NCBI RefSeq assembly: GCF_023856365.1
Contig: NC_064536.1
Location: 39,315,276 to 39,379,275, forward strand
Length of the DNA stretch: 64,000 nt
Reading direction: 5' to 3'
Source: Brienomyrus brachyistius
Taxonomy: Eukaryota > Chordata > Actinopteri > Osteoglossiformes > Mormyridae
Part shown: positions 10,196 through 20,939 of the stretch, piece by piece
How the letters are laid out: every line of letters begins with the position of its first letter
Position numbering within the stretch: position 1 is the first letter of the stretch
Notes under the pieces: model-generated
Database searches by the model: none
The model's input: only the letters and a program-made list of their open reading frames with translations
Told to the model about the DNA's origin: nothing
Program-made: the position numbers and the translations under genes

Positions 10196-11651
10196 GTGGC
10201 CCTGCAGGAGCGTGCGGGTCCCTATGAGGCCTCTGTGTGGCTAAAAAGGGGGGCCTCTAAGGATGCTAATGGTCTGTATCGCAACCATGAGGGACTTTTG
10301 GCCGCACCTCTGTCTCTGGTGAACATTTTGATAACGGATGCGCATGGTCTTGACCGTTGCGCAAGGGGGGGGGGTGTTACGGAAAATTACACGACAAGGT
10401 TTCTGGGCACCACAGATGCAAGCAATGGTGGATGCAAGGTTGTCAGAATGTGAGGTGTGCATTAAGAACAATGTACGCAAAGCAATCACGGCCACAATAG
10501 GGCACATTCCAGTGCCTGAGGGACCGTTCAGACACTTGGTGATGGACTATGTGGACATGGGAAAAACAGCATATTGAAAGCGATATATGCTTGTGATTGT
10601 GGACAGGTTCAGCAGATGGGTGGAGGCAATACCGTCAAAGGACATGGGGGCGATGACAGTGGTGAAATTCCTGATCAGAGAGGTGATTCCGAGGTTTGGG
10701 ATACCAACTGAAATAAGCTCTGATAATGGAGCTGCCTTTGTGGGGAAAGTTACTAAGTTAGTGGTTCAACAGCTGAGAATAAAACAAAGGTTGGGATGTG
10801 TGTATCACCCTCAGTCGCAGGGCATGGTGGAGAGAGTGAATGGCACACTTAAGCAGAAGCTGAATAAGATTTGCGCCACCATGAAAATGAACTGGGTAGA
10901 TGTTGCACTGCCAACAGCCTTGATGGCGTATCGGATGGAAACGCACAGGGTGACGCATTTGTCTCCGCATGAAATGCTGACAGGGAGACCAATGCCTGGA
11001 TCGACTTGGAGGGGGCCGTATAAGGGACCCAGCCTAGATCAGCTGGGGGATGAATTAAAGTTGTACATGAGGACTTTAACCAAAATACACAAAGCTATTT
11101 CCAAACAGGAAAAGGAGAAAGCACAGAAAGAAGACACAGACTGGGAGGAGCCAGTCATCTTTCCAGGAGATAAAGTCTACCTGCGAGTGTTCCGGCGAAA
11201 GTGGCACGAGCCCCGACGAGAGGGACCCTTCAAGGTGACACGAGCCTCAGCAACAGCGGTACAGGCAGAAAGGAGTAACACGTGGTATCATTTGAACCAC
11301 TGCACTAGAGTACTGCACGAAAGGCAGATAGTCACTGAAACCAACACAGAGGATGCAGCTGCCCTTGGCTCAGATGGCCCTGATGGAGCTCCCAGAGGAG
11401 CTCCACAACTTGGAGAGGAGCCAGTTTCAGGTTCAGAGCAGACTGAGGGTCAAGAGGGAGCGTCGCAAGCAGACCAGCCACTCCAGACAGAACACGAAGC
11501 TGTGGGTTCTGGTAGGGCTGACAGCGATGATATTGGTGATGCTAATGATATATCAGGCCCTTCAGGTCTGGGGGCACAGCAGGACCACAGGTCAGGTGAG
11601 TTCAGAACAATTGACTTCACTGACTCAGCCTTGTCCTTTAATGCTGAATAA
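10196..11651 (+). pseudogene. Retroviral integrase
   Basis: The N-terminal zinc-binding part is split by a frameshift at a run of about ten G at 10366-10375. The second half of the HHCC module shows CEVC. The catalytic core carries VMDYVDM (first Asp), ISSDNGAAF (second Asp) and GMVERVNGTLK (Glu). A TGA at 10575-10577 lies in frame shortly after the first Asp, and the frame resumes directly. The C-terminal domain has the GDKVYLRVFRRKW block and a GPFKVT strand typical of gamma-type integrases. The tail overlaps the start of env by about 300 bases. Confidence 0.87.
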
Positions 11652-11754
11652 CCTCTCAGATAACAATGAGCGAAAGCGGAGAGAGATAGGGAGGAGATAT
11701 GGGAGTGAGGAGAGTGAGCAAATTGTAGAATATTACCAGGATGAAATAGACCTG
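11353..11754 (+). pseudogene. Retroviral Env, N-terminal part (cut by Harbinger)
   Basis: Starts at an ATG inside the integrase tail. About 50 polar and basic residues precede a hydrophobic segment (VLVGLTAMILVMLMIY), then an ectodomain-like part with a basic RKRR site. A long cytoplasmic leader with an internal signal-anchor differs from a simple cleaved signal peptide. The Harbinger element follows at 11755. The codon register is the same on both sides of the insertion. Confidence 0.75.
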
Positions 11755-12019
11755 GGGTCTCATTTATCAAGCGTGCGTAAAACAAGCTCTAAACTAGTGC
11801 GTATACCAACAGCCGTAAGCACAAGAAAGTTGGGAGTTATCAAACGTGAGTACGCACAGCTGTACGAAATGACTGATGATGAATCGCACTCCTTCTAAAT
11901 TGTTTGCGTGTGCATAGTAATTTAAATTTGCATACAGACACGCCCTCAAATAACCTTATTTGGCAAACAACCTTCCTTATAAAAACCCAATGCCGCCAGG
12001 GCACTATAGAACCGTTATC

Positions 12020-12771
12020 ATGGATCCCGTGAAGAGAGGAAAGAAAAAAAACTTCACAGACAACGAAGTGGAAGTGCTGTTAAATGAGGTACAACGTAAT
12101 AAGACGGTTTTGTTTGCTGCTTTTTCAGGCGGAATGTCAAAGAAAAAAAAAGACTTGGGGTGGGGACAGGTTACTAAGGCGATAAATGCCGTCTCACCTG
12201 TATGTAGAGCTACTGCAGAAGTGAAGAAAAAGTGGTTTGATTTGAAAGTGTCCTCTAAAAAAAGAATTGCAGCCCACAAAAGAGACCTCGGTGCCACGGG
12301 AGGAGGCCAGAGTCTTATTTCAGTGTCACCATTGGATGACAAGATTGACGTTTCACCAATAATTGACGCTGTGAGCGGAGTAATCCCCGATGGTGACACT
12401 GAAAGTGCAATTCCATCAACTGCAGGAGACGCCGAGCCATCCGAAAATGGTTAGAAGGTTTTCAAATGTTTTGTGTTTTGATATATTATTCATAGATAAA
12501 TAACACTCACAATGCAAATGATTTGGATTGTTCATGTAACATTTATTTTATAGATCTGCCAGTTTTGCCAGGTCCTGCTCCGCCTGCCACTTCAGCACGT
12601 CCGATGCGTCTCGAGGCACGAGTCCTGACTGATGCGGTTCTGAAAACACAGGAGGAATTAGTGAGAGGCATTGCAAGCATAAAAGAAGAACTGCACCAAA
12701 TCAATGTGAACTTGAGGAACATTTGTGATGCACTAAATGCATCATGCAAGTTCAATAAAAGCTCCAATTGA
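12020..12771 (+). CDS. Harbinger Myb/SANT-like DNA-binding protein (2 exons)
   Basis: Exon 1, 12020-12449, starts at an ATG (MDPVKRGKKKNFTDNEVEVL) and has the trihelix-like Myb/SANT block with GWGQVTKAINAV and VKKKWFDLKV. The donor is GTTAGA at 12450. Exon 2, 12554-12771, follows a TTTATTTTATAG acceptor and encodes a Pro-rich linker and a C-terminal amphipathic, coiled-coil-like helix (EELVRGIASIKEELHQINVN). The splice joins one base to two, keeping the frame, for about 215 residues. In this family the protein helps the transposase enter the nucleus and bind the element ends. An alternative is an unspliced 144-residue protein ending at 12454. Confidence 0.82.
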
Positions 12772-12813
12772 TCTCACCATTTTCTCACAATTACTCCTTA
12801 TTGTGAAACAGAT

Positions 12814-13987
12814 TTAGAACCGTTCGATTATCCCTGCTCTTAGTTGCACGGCCACAGCATTTGGCATGGGGTCAAAACCTTCTGCCATGTGGCGATCTTC
12901 TTGTATTGGCATCTCATCCAGTGGTATACCGTTTTTAATGGCAATATTGTGCAGCACACTGCATGCTTTAACGATATAGCACACCTAAAGCAAATTGATA
13001 AATATTGTAGTTATAAAATACAATTAAAACTTAATTTAAATATTTAAAACCTTGTCGGGTTTGTATTGCAATATGCCTCCTCTGCCTGACAGACACAGCC
13101 ATCGAGCCTTCAGCAAGCCTATTGCACGTTCTACTGTGCTTCTTGTGCGCTCATGTGCTCGGTTGTAATTCAGCTCCTTTTGGGATACAGGGTTTGCCAC
13201 TGGGGTCATCAGCCAGGATTTAAGGGCATATCCTCGATCCCCTGCAATGATGTAGATTAACATAAAATACAGTACACTGGATGGTGTTGCGAAGTAATCT
13301 AATCGTTACACACTTACCAATAAGCCAGCCTTCTCCAGCAGCGCTTTGCTGAAGACGAAGTCCCACGATGCTGTTCTGCACAATGAAGGAATCGTGTGTC
13401 CCTCCCGGCCTGTTCGCAACGACATTTAGCAGGATCAAGTGTGCATCACAGATTACCTGCACGTTAATGGAGTGATAACCTTTTCTATTTACAAATGCAA
13501 ATTCATCAGCAGTAGGAGCTTTCAGGGCAACATGTGTGCAGTCAACTGCCCCTATTACACTTGGAAATCCTGCGATGTTGTAGAAATCGGTCATAATTTT
13601 TGTCCTTTCCGCTGCGGTATTTGGAAACGTAATGTACTGTGATGTAAGTGATATAATTGCATGTAAAACGTGTGGCATAATTCGGCTCACGGTGGGTTGA
13701 GAAATACCAGACCTGTCACCAATTTCCCTTTGAAATGTGCCTGTGGCTAAAAAGCCAATAGTAGAAAGAACCTGAGTGTGCACGGGGACTGCACTGGTGC
13801 GCTTTGTCGACCTCTCCAAAAGTTGCGAGAACTGCTGACACAAAGCAAGCAAAATTGCCCTTGGCAAACGAAAACGACTAATGAGCCACTCATCACTCTC
13901 AGCGAGTAAGTCTGTGCGGTCCCTGAAAACGCGATCTCTGCGCAAAAGTGCTTGTTGCAAATCTTCAAGAAGCGCAAGGTCTGCCAT
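12814..13987 (-). CDS. Harbinger DDE transposase, HARBI1-like (3 exons)
   Basis: Exon 1 is 13987-13318 (donor GTAAGT), exon 2 is 13241-13051 (acceptor TTGCAG, donor GTTTTA) and exon 3 is 12984-12814 (acceptor TTTAG, ending TAA). All junctions keep frame, giving 343 residues, close to the size of HARBI1-type proteins. An N-terminal helix-turn-helix (GDRSGISQPTVSRI) precedes the catalytic acids: Asp in GAVDCTHV, Asp in GGTHDSF, and Glu in STVERAIGLLKARW. The LIGDRGYALKSWLMTP block spans the first splice, and ACSVLHNIAI near the C terminus is typical of the family. The ATG at 13987 is chosen because the open frame above it lacks an ATG. Confidence 0.9.
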
Positions 13988-14331
13988 TGTAGTCAATGCA
14001 TTTCCAAAAACAGTTCTTCAATTGTGTAGGCTATTTTATATTCTTGACTGTTCCAGATAACTCAGAATCACCTGTTGTACTCAAGTATTCAAGTAATCAA
14101 TTTGTCAACACTGACATTTAATTGGAGAAGTATAAGGGCACTGGGTGTATATGTGATTACAGTTCTCTACCACTAGGGGATTCTGCTTACGCACAGTCAG
14201 GAGTTCTTCTAAATGTGCGCACATTTTCACGCACACGTACAAATTAATGAATCGCATTCTATTAGTAGAATTGTGCGTACGCATGATTTACACATAAAAC
14301 CGTGCGTACGCACACTTGATAAATGAGACCC

Positions 14332-15765
14332 CTGGAAGGATTAGCAAAACGTACGCTTGGAAATTTGTGGTATAAATGGGCTAAGTATACCGCTGCTTCA
14401 TTAGGACAGGAGGGTTGTGTGTTGCGTGCAGGTCCTGACCCTTCAGTTAGGGTAGTCCTGTTCCCATACACTAATAAACGGTGTGAAGAATGGGAAATGG
14501 AGAGGATTATGAGATTCTGGAAGAGTCTGTGTCAGGAGGGGCAGGCTCCTGAGAAAGACTGCAGACCCATATCTAACCAGTCAGAGCGCATACCATACTG
14601 CCCCTATAAGTGTCTGATATATCAGGGAAATACTAAATATGCTTACAGGGTGGAAAAGCATTGTGGGCAGTTTAAGCCCTGGGAAGGGGGACAGCAAGAT
14701 ATTATGGTGAACAAATTGAGTTTTTTCAAGGGACTTATTTATGAGTGTTTTACAAATGATGGGCCAGAGGAGGTAGGCATCTTCTGGGGAACCTGTGGAA
14801 CTGTTTGGGATGTGAAAGGTCCCCGAGTACCGAATGGAGAACTATCACGTGTTCCGCTGGATGCGTTAGAAAACCAGAGTGTGCCCCTGGCAGATGTGTG
14901 GTGCCTGTGTGGTAAAGAGGGTGGATTGAGGCCTACTCTTCCCTATAATTGGGGAGGCCTCTGCACTAGGGTAATGTTAGCAAGCCAGGCGGATATATAT
15001 TCTAGAAGACGACCATCTAGGTCCCGCAGATTTGTTGCAAATTATGAGAAGGATCCCAATGTATATATAGATGCGATTGGCCAGCCGAGGGGCATTCCAG
15101 AGAAATATCAGGCGAGAAGTGAGATAGCTGCTGGTTTCGAATCAATATTAATCTGGCCTACTCTTAACAAAAATGTGGAATGGATAAATTATTTGTACTA
15201 TAATCAGCAGAGGTTTACCAACTATACTCAGGGGGCACTCGCATCTCTGGGGGAGCAGCTTCAGGCCACCAGTCTGATGACCTGGCAGAACAGGATGGCC
15301 CTGGATTGGCTCCTGGCAGAAAAAGGGGGAGTGTGTGTGCTGTTTGGGGATCAGTGCTGTACGTTTATTCCTAATAATACAGCCCCGGATGGTTCCTTTA
15401 CTGAGGCTATGAGAAAGTTGCAGGGGTTACAGGATGAGAAGGCAAGTAATGCAGGACAACATGACGGGTTGTTTGACTGGTGGTATGATATGTGGGGCAA
15501 TTGGCAGCAAGCCCTTATGAAAGCACTCTGTGTGGGTGCTGTGCTCATTTTTGCTCTGCTACTAATCTTTTGCTGTGTAGTTCCTCTTGTTCGCTCCCTA
15601 GTGGGGAGAGCACTGTCCCGGCAGGCAACTATAGCTGCAATGTCTAGAGTGGTGGGAGGACCGTTTGGAGCGGCATCCTCCTGGACCAACACAGAAACGG
15701 ATGGCGACATAGACACCTTGGATGCAGTCCTGCCCATAGCTGAAGTTCGGCCATTCCGTGTGTGA
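14332..15765 (+). pseudogene. Retroviral Env, remaining surface and transmembrane subunits
   Basis: Open from the right edge of the Harbinger insertion to TGA at 15765. The surface part is Cys-rich. A basic site at about 15002-15033 (RRRPSRSRR) is a likely furin-type cleavage point. The following subunit has an amphipathic helical region and the disulfide motif CVLFGDQCC (C-X6-CC, 15334-15360). A Trp-rich membrane-proximal stretch follows (WWYDMWGNW), then a membrane anchor at about 15510-15600 and a short tail. CX6CC is characteristic of gamma-type envelopes. This half has no internal stop; the gene is dead as found because the transposon separates it from its start. Confidence 0.87.
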
Positions 15766-16188
15766 ATACTCCGAGCAGGAGACCTGCAGCGTGGCTGCCT
15801 CCCACGACATCTGGGATTTTTTCTGATTAGGACAGACTGTCCGTTATAATAGTCTGCAATGTTATTAGTTAACCTTTTACTTATCTTTGTATTACATATA
15901 TCTGTTTTTGTATTGGGTTTGTAATAGATTTTGTAGTCCTACTGTATATGCAATATATCCAGGGGAGGTCATTGTATGGCGATCCTCCCTTCCCTTTCCT
16001 GATGTACCCCCTGTGCTGCTGTTGGTTGACTCTCAGTGTTAGTAGTCTGTGAGCCATACCTGCCATGGACCCCGAAGGGGGGCTGCGCCTGTGGTGGGCT
16101 GGGAGTGGAATTTCCCTGGGTCATAGGGTTTTTGCCCTCCTTCCTAGGCTGGATGGACAGGATTGTGTGTGGGACTCCTTGGAGTCCC
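15766..16188 (+). other. Retroviral 3' untranslated region
   Basis: No convincing reading frame. It separates the env stop from the polypurine tract. Confidence 0.6.
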
Positions 16189-16200
16189 AAAGGGGGGAAA
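16189..16200 (+). promoter_or_regulatory. Polypurine tract
   Basis: AAAGGGGGGAAA directly before the 3' LTR is the expected plus-strand primer. The LTR probably begins at 16198, by analogy with gamma-type elements whose LTR starts AA-rich just after the G run. Confidence 0.75.
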
Positions 16201-16891
16201 TATATGGAATATTATTTAGCACTATATAACGTAGAATACAAGTATTATGATATTATTAAAAAGTATGCCAAATATCCATGATGTAATCATTACAATGTAA
16301 ACATAATGTAATCAACACAATGTAATCAACTAGTTGTATTTGCACCTTTTGTTAGTCTGAGATTCTGTTAGCTACTTTATGTTAGTCCTGAATCTATGAA
16401 TATTCACTTTTATTAACGTACATTTTATCACTATGTTAAAGGACAAATATATTATCAACCTTTTAGTTAGACAATGTGTAAAAGGCTGAAACTGCCTAGG
16501 TTTACTACTGAAGGAAGGGATTCGCCTGAGTTCACCAGAAGTTCACGGCTGAGCATTTTTAAAAAACCAAGTGGAGCTGCTCGCGCCACCATTATGTTCA
16601 GCCGAGAGACCAAACTGTAAAAGAAATGATGGACAAACTTATCACCTAGGGGTGTGGATTAAGGGGAAAAAAATTGTTGTGAATGGCTGAAGGAATGATG
16701 ATGCTTAAGTGACGAGATATTGTTAAATGATAAGAACTTGTATAAAAATTGGTGTAAAACAGTACTGGACACACTTTACGTGTCCAGCCTTGGTTGTAAC
16801 TTCATTGTTGCAATAAAGACTGAATTCTGGATACTACACAAGCGGACCTCTGATTTCTGATTTGGCGGGGAAGGAGAAAAAAACCACGACA
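16198..16891 (+). repeat. 3' LTR, full length
   Basis: About 694 bases. A TATA-like TATAAAAATT at 16741 is followed by AATAAA at 16812-16817, and the end is CACGACA. The last 141 bases match 3301-3441. The sequence after 16891 (GTAGTAGGGACAAAAT) equals 61411 onward. The flank supports a 4-bp GTAG target site, but the left duplicate is lost. Confidence 0.88.
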
Positions 16892-17737
16892 GTAGTAGGG
16901 ACAAAATCTCCTACCACTGATAATTCTGACCATACACAAATTTTTATTTTTCTGCGTCTTGCGATTTTACCGTATCAAAAATAACCAGTAAATCCTATTA
17001 TTATCCTGCTACCCCCACTCTACCAAAACTATGATACATTTGGAGGAGGAAGATTTCTAATTGATCCTTTATACCCACCAACCAGACCAGTATAAGAAGC
17101 TGTACGATGTAAAGCCTCTTTAAATGGGTACAGACTACTTCCGTTTATTGTAATAAGTATCTCATAAATTTGACTTTACACTTTTGCATGGTATTGATAG
17201 ATTTTGAAAGTTAATTACTTAACACAATTCTTATTAAAATTGTTCATTATACAACCTGAATGTCTCAAGGTAGCACATTAGTACAAAAAACGCTGTATGA
17301 TGTATTATTGTAGCAGTCAGATGTTATTTTAACCAATGTACAGGTTTACCTTTAATTTAATTCTACAAACATAATCAAAATCACTTGTGAAAAAGACATT
17401 TAGTCATTTACTAAGGCAGATACAACCTATGGAAGCACAGCTAAAAGCATACCATCACCCATTATAGAGTGACCCATTGTCTTTGTAACTGAGTAATCAC
17501 AACTAAGTGCAATTAACTATAATGAAACTGTAAACAGAAACAGTAAAGGCAAAGGTAATTTATTATGACGAAATGCTTCCAAAATGCCCAGTGTGCTTCA
17601 GCGTTTCTCCTTTTCTCCAGTCGTCGACAGGTCCTGTGTTTATTAGGTGATCTGTGATGTAGGAGATCCTGAGAATGGCTGCTGCTCCAAGGATGATTGG
17701 CAGGTGGCTTTTCCCAGGAACAGCGGGCTGGAGATGT

Positions 17738-18590
17738 GTGGGATCTGGAGTGAAGATAGAAACAGAGGAAGAGAACAAGCAGAGGGTGGGGGGGGGAAAC
17801 AAGACTGCAGGACACGTTAAAGTCTATGGTAACACAGGTGACCTGGACTACATGCCCATCACTCCCCACATGCCCGTTTCCCTCGTCTTCCCTGTGGTGT
17901 GGTGCTAATGAGCTACATCTATTTCTCGTTTAATCCTGCCTCCTGTTTCAGCCCTTGTGTGGATGATCCCAGGTCCCTCTCGTCTGCTCCTCATCTGTGG
18001 TGCATATAGTGCCTCTTCGTCCTGTGCTCCCCAGTCCAGTCATTGTATTGTTACGTGTGCGATCCTGCTGTATAGGATCAATCCTGCTGATCCTGTGTTT
18101 CCTCCCTGCTCTCCCAGCCTGGTTTTGACCCCTCATGGTCTGTTTCCTTTTGCCTTTTGCATTGTGTTTTTATTAGAATAAAATCCCCTTCGTTTTCCCC
18201 GACGCCTGCCTTTACCTGCATCCTTCCAGAACCTTGACAATATCCTTAATGAGAGATATGGTGCTTAATAAATAGACAATAAATTAAACACAAATACATA
18301 ATGAGGCTAATAATTTTTATGTGTGTGTCGTTTAAAAGAAATTAAATCTAATTAACTTACCTGGTGACACTGGTAACTCTGAACATAATACTAAAAAGAT
18401 CATTTTCAAATTGTATTCAGTTTTGCTGTGAATAAGCATTAACAAGTATTTTTTTGCCCACCACCACCCCCCCTCTTCGGAGGACAACTTTATTTTAAAT
18501 TAAATTAAAGATACAGTGTAAAGAGTGTGGCCGCTCAGAACTCCCCGAACCGGGGAGAGAGGGGGACACAGACACAACAATCGTAGTAAT
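17738..18590 (+). other. Segment present in B, absent from C and D, with LTR-like sequence
   Basis: C and D join GAGATGT directly to AARGGTGGGA, while B has 853 bases in between. The middle (about 17810-18240) is C/T-rich with an AATAAAA near 18178 and ends ACCTTGACA, resembling the LTR of a fish Ty3/gypsy element in plus orientation. I found no clear left boundary. The right part belongs to the GC-rich element, so loss from C/D is likelier than gain by B. Confidence 0.6.
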
Positions 18591-19800
18591 AAAGGTGGGA
18601 TGGAGAAAATAAAGTGTAGGGGAATGCAGAGTACAAACAACCATAAGAAACACACGGCCCATGGCCATATGTCCAGAAGACAACCACCCGCCCAACCCGA
18701 GAGGGAGCCCACGAGGGACTAAGGGGGGCCCAACCCCTGTAAAAGGAGGTCCGCAGAGGGGGGACAGACAGCGAGCCCCCCAGTCCCTCCCGCAAGCCCT
18801 CCACCGAGGGAAGCGGGTCCAGGGCCAAAGGGCCCCATCAACCGGGAACACTCCCCTGGCGGACGGTCCCCCCAGCCCGCTCCCCGGCAGGACGGATCAC
18901 CGCCCACTGTAGCGACCCGGCACGTCCCCCCCCTTCCCGACACTGCAGGATGATCTAAGGGAGACCCATACAAACAAAGTGCACCCCCCCCCCCCTCACC
19001 GCCCAGTAGCGGACCTGCGTCAACTGGGGAGCGGCAGACCCCCCGCCCAGCCCAGACCGAACCCTACAATTCACCTAGAAGGGCTCAGAGCATCCCTAGA
19101 TACCTCGGACCGCCTGCCAGGGCCCCACCACGGCGCAGCAGAGCCAAGGACCACCCAGCCCGCAGCCCACAAGAGGAGACGGCCCACACCGGCCAGGGCC
19201 ATCTTCTACCTGCCGGGCCACCCCACACGCGCAGGGCCAGAGACAGAGAGTTAGGGGGGGCCCCTCAGCCCCCACTGATTCCCCGTCCCATGTTAATGTG
19301 AAGTGTGCATGTACATGTGTGAGAGAGTTGTGTGTTTATGTCTACAATGCATTAAAATTAGTGGGTGCAGTTCGAGTATGAGGGCCCCACCACTGGCAGA
19401 TGGCAGAGTCCCCCATCCCCCTCCCTGCACCCCAAGGCCCTAATGTAGCATGGACTGTGTATATAACTAAAGTGCAAAAAGCAGGTGAACAGTCGAGGCA
19501 CGGGCACCCCACCGCTGGCAGACGGCAGAGCCCCACCTGCCTAAACCCACCTCCTCAGCCCTAGTGTCATGTGCTGTCTAATGTGCAAGTAAAACCTCCC
19601 CATTGCCCCTCAAAGCCCTAGTGTTGTATGAAATGTGGTGTCCGGCCCAGGGGAGCAATAAGGGCGTGCAGGAGTGGGCCCCCCCCGGCACCGGGGCCAG
19701 ATCCCCGACTGGCCCCGATTAGTCCTCATCCCCGACCCCACACAACCGGCAGGGGCGGCCAACCGAGGGGGTTCAGGGGCGCCACATTAACAATTGTTAA
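18475..19800 (-). repeat. GC-rich repeated element, copy B
   Basis: A strongly C-rich (plus strand) block with runs of C, containing about 120-bp internal repeats around CCACTGGCAGATGGCAGAG (near 19390) and CCGCTGGCAGACGGCAGAG (near 19510). On the minus strand it ends with AATAAAG near 18490, so it may be the untranslated part of a retroelement read leftwards. Its open frames are low-complexity and not convincing genes. It also occurs at 34660 and 62270. Confidence 0.55.
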
Positions 19801-19947
19801 TAAACATTCCACTATACATCTCAAAATTTAGCACACTTAATTCATTATCTTTGATACTGTTTCAAACATTTAATGTTCCCCAAACAGCAGCAGAAGAACC
19901 ACAGCTTCATCTTCCTTGTATTTTGGCTCTTCTCTGTGTCAAGAGCT

Positions 19948-20939
19948 CTACAAGCTCAACTTTAATATTAATTTTCCACCACTTCTACATCTTCTATCTA
20001 TACCAGACCCACATCTATCTCTACACCGCCAGTTTCCTCTCTGAAGAGTCTCAGAAACAATGCCAGCATTGCCTATCACTCTCACACCCTCCCCTCCCTT
20101 ACACCAGTCCGTCACACCTCCCAGTCCCCCCATAACCTCCCCAGCCTGGACAGTGGGGGGTGTCGCTGGTGAGCACTCCTCCAAACCTTTCCTCTCTCCC
20201 CAGTCGATCACCTCGTCCCACAGGTCCCAGGCTCCCCAGTGCTGGTCGTTGGTCCAGGAAACAGCTTTCGGAATTTTCATTCTGGTTAACATAATTAACT
20301 AGCCGTCTGTGATACTCTCAAAGCCAAACTAGACACTGTATTTTCAACGTACTCCAGACATTTGCTAAATGCTATTCACCAAGAATGCCTATGGAAAGGG
20401 ATGGAGCCTTCATTGGCTGCTCGTGGCATCGAGGCTACTCCGATAGAAGCGGCCAAATTGCTAAAATTGTTTCACAACCTATACAGTAACGCTGGCGAAA
20501 TCAGGACGCTGCTTCGGTACGTTATAACATCGCCATGGTAATGAACCCAGCAAACGGTTAATCTTACTTCAACAACATGGGACATTTAAAAAGTAAACGT
20601 ATAGGGGCTCTTTTCAGAATAACATCTTCAGATGAAACGCATTACGACAGACCGGATGAGTAAAACCAATCATATCAACCATAAGGCTTGTTGTTTTTAA
20701 GTTTAACACAATTATTTTCTCTTACAATTTAAATATAAACAATCACATTACGAAAAATGGCCACAGCATCTACAGTTTAAGCTACTAATTTTAAATATAT
20801 TTCAATTATATTTTGCGGCAATATTTGCATGAACTATATCACGACATACAATGAAATATATAATTAACTATGCTAACAAAACATAATCTGAAGAAATAGC
20901 AAGAAACATACGAAGAGATGCTTCTCACCGCTGCGCCAT
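19948..20939 (-). other. Candidate two-exon gene start under an X-box promoter, copy B
   Basis: On minus, a short first exon at 20939-20929 (ATGGCGCAGCG) is followed by a GTGAGA donor. A second exon would begin at 20281 after GTTAACCAG. Joined, the frame reads MAQRMKIPKAVSWTNDQHW and stays open to 19948. The 114-residue unspliced frame is identical in C (36350-36006), and I noted two differences within it, both silent. I do not recognise the protein. The acceptor is pyrimidine-poor, and no downstream exon is identified. It may be a real exon, a truncated gene start, or chance. Confidence 0.35.
20401..20516 (+). other. Candidate plus-strand first coding exon, copy B
   Basis: ATG at 20401 opens 38 codons ending at CTTCG followed by a GTACGT donor. 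The peptide starts MEPSLAARGIEATP and continues as a plausible amphipathic helix. Copy C (36461-36576) differs at two bases, both silent Leu codons. It lies inside the intron proposed for the minus-strand candidate, so at most one of the two is likely correct. No protein family is recognised. Confidence 0.3.

Larger units (their letters stand above)
11755..14331. mobile_element. PIF/Harbinger DNA transposon, apparently intact
   Basis: Inverted ends GGGTCTCATTTATCAAG at the left and its near-complement at the right, with a further GTGCGTACGCAC-rich subterminal region. The flanking 3-bp duplication is CTG (11752-11754 and 14332-14334). It carries both genes expected of an autonomous Harbinger: a Myb/SANT-like DNA-binding protein on plus and a DDE transposase on minus. 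Their 3' ends converge near 12771-12814. No stop or frame lesion is seen in either predicted spliced gene. 14000-14320 holds only promoter/terminal sequence. Confidence 0.93.
3301..16891 (+). mobile_element. Class I (gamma/epsilon-like) endogenous retrovirus, defective
   Basis: The order is truncated LTR, primer site, leader, gag, protease, reverse transcriptase, RNase H, integrase, env, polypurine tract and full LTR. The single CCHC knuckle in gag, the UAG between gag and protease in one frame, and a CX6CC env transmembrane subunit place it with gamma/epsilon-type retroviruses. It is broken by frameshifts in pol, a stop before the integrase catalytic core, a SINE and a Harbinger transposon. 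The right flank after 16891 matches the uninterrupted sequence at 61411, which is the empty site. The left flank does not match, so the left end was rearranged after insertion. Confidence 0.93.

Noticed and set aside
17513..19254. Many open frames in the C-rich element (both strands), also in copies C and D
   Set aside because: Low-complexity Pro/Arg/Gly translations forced by base composition. They recur with the repeat and show no domain.
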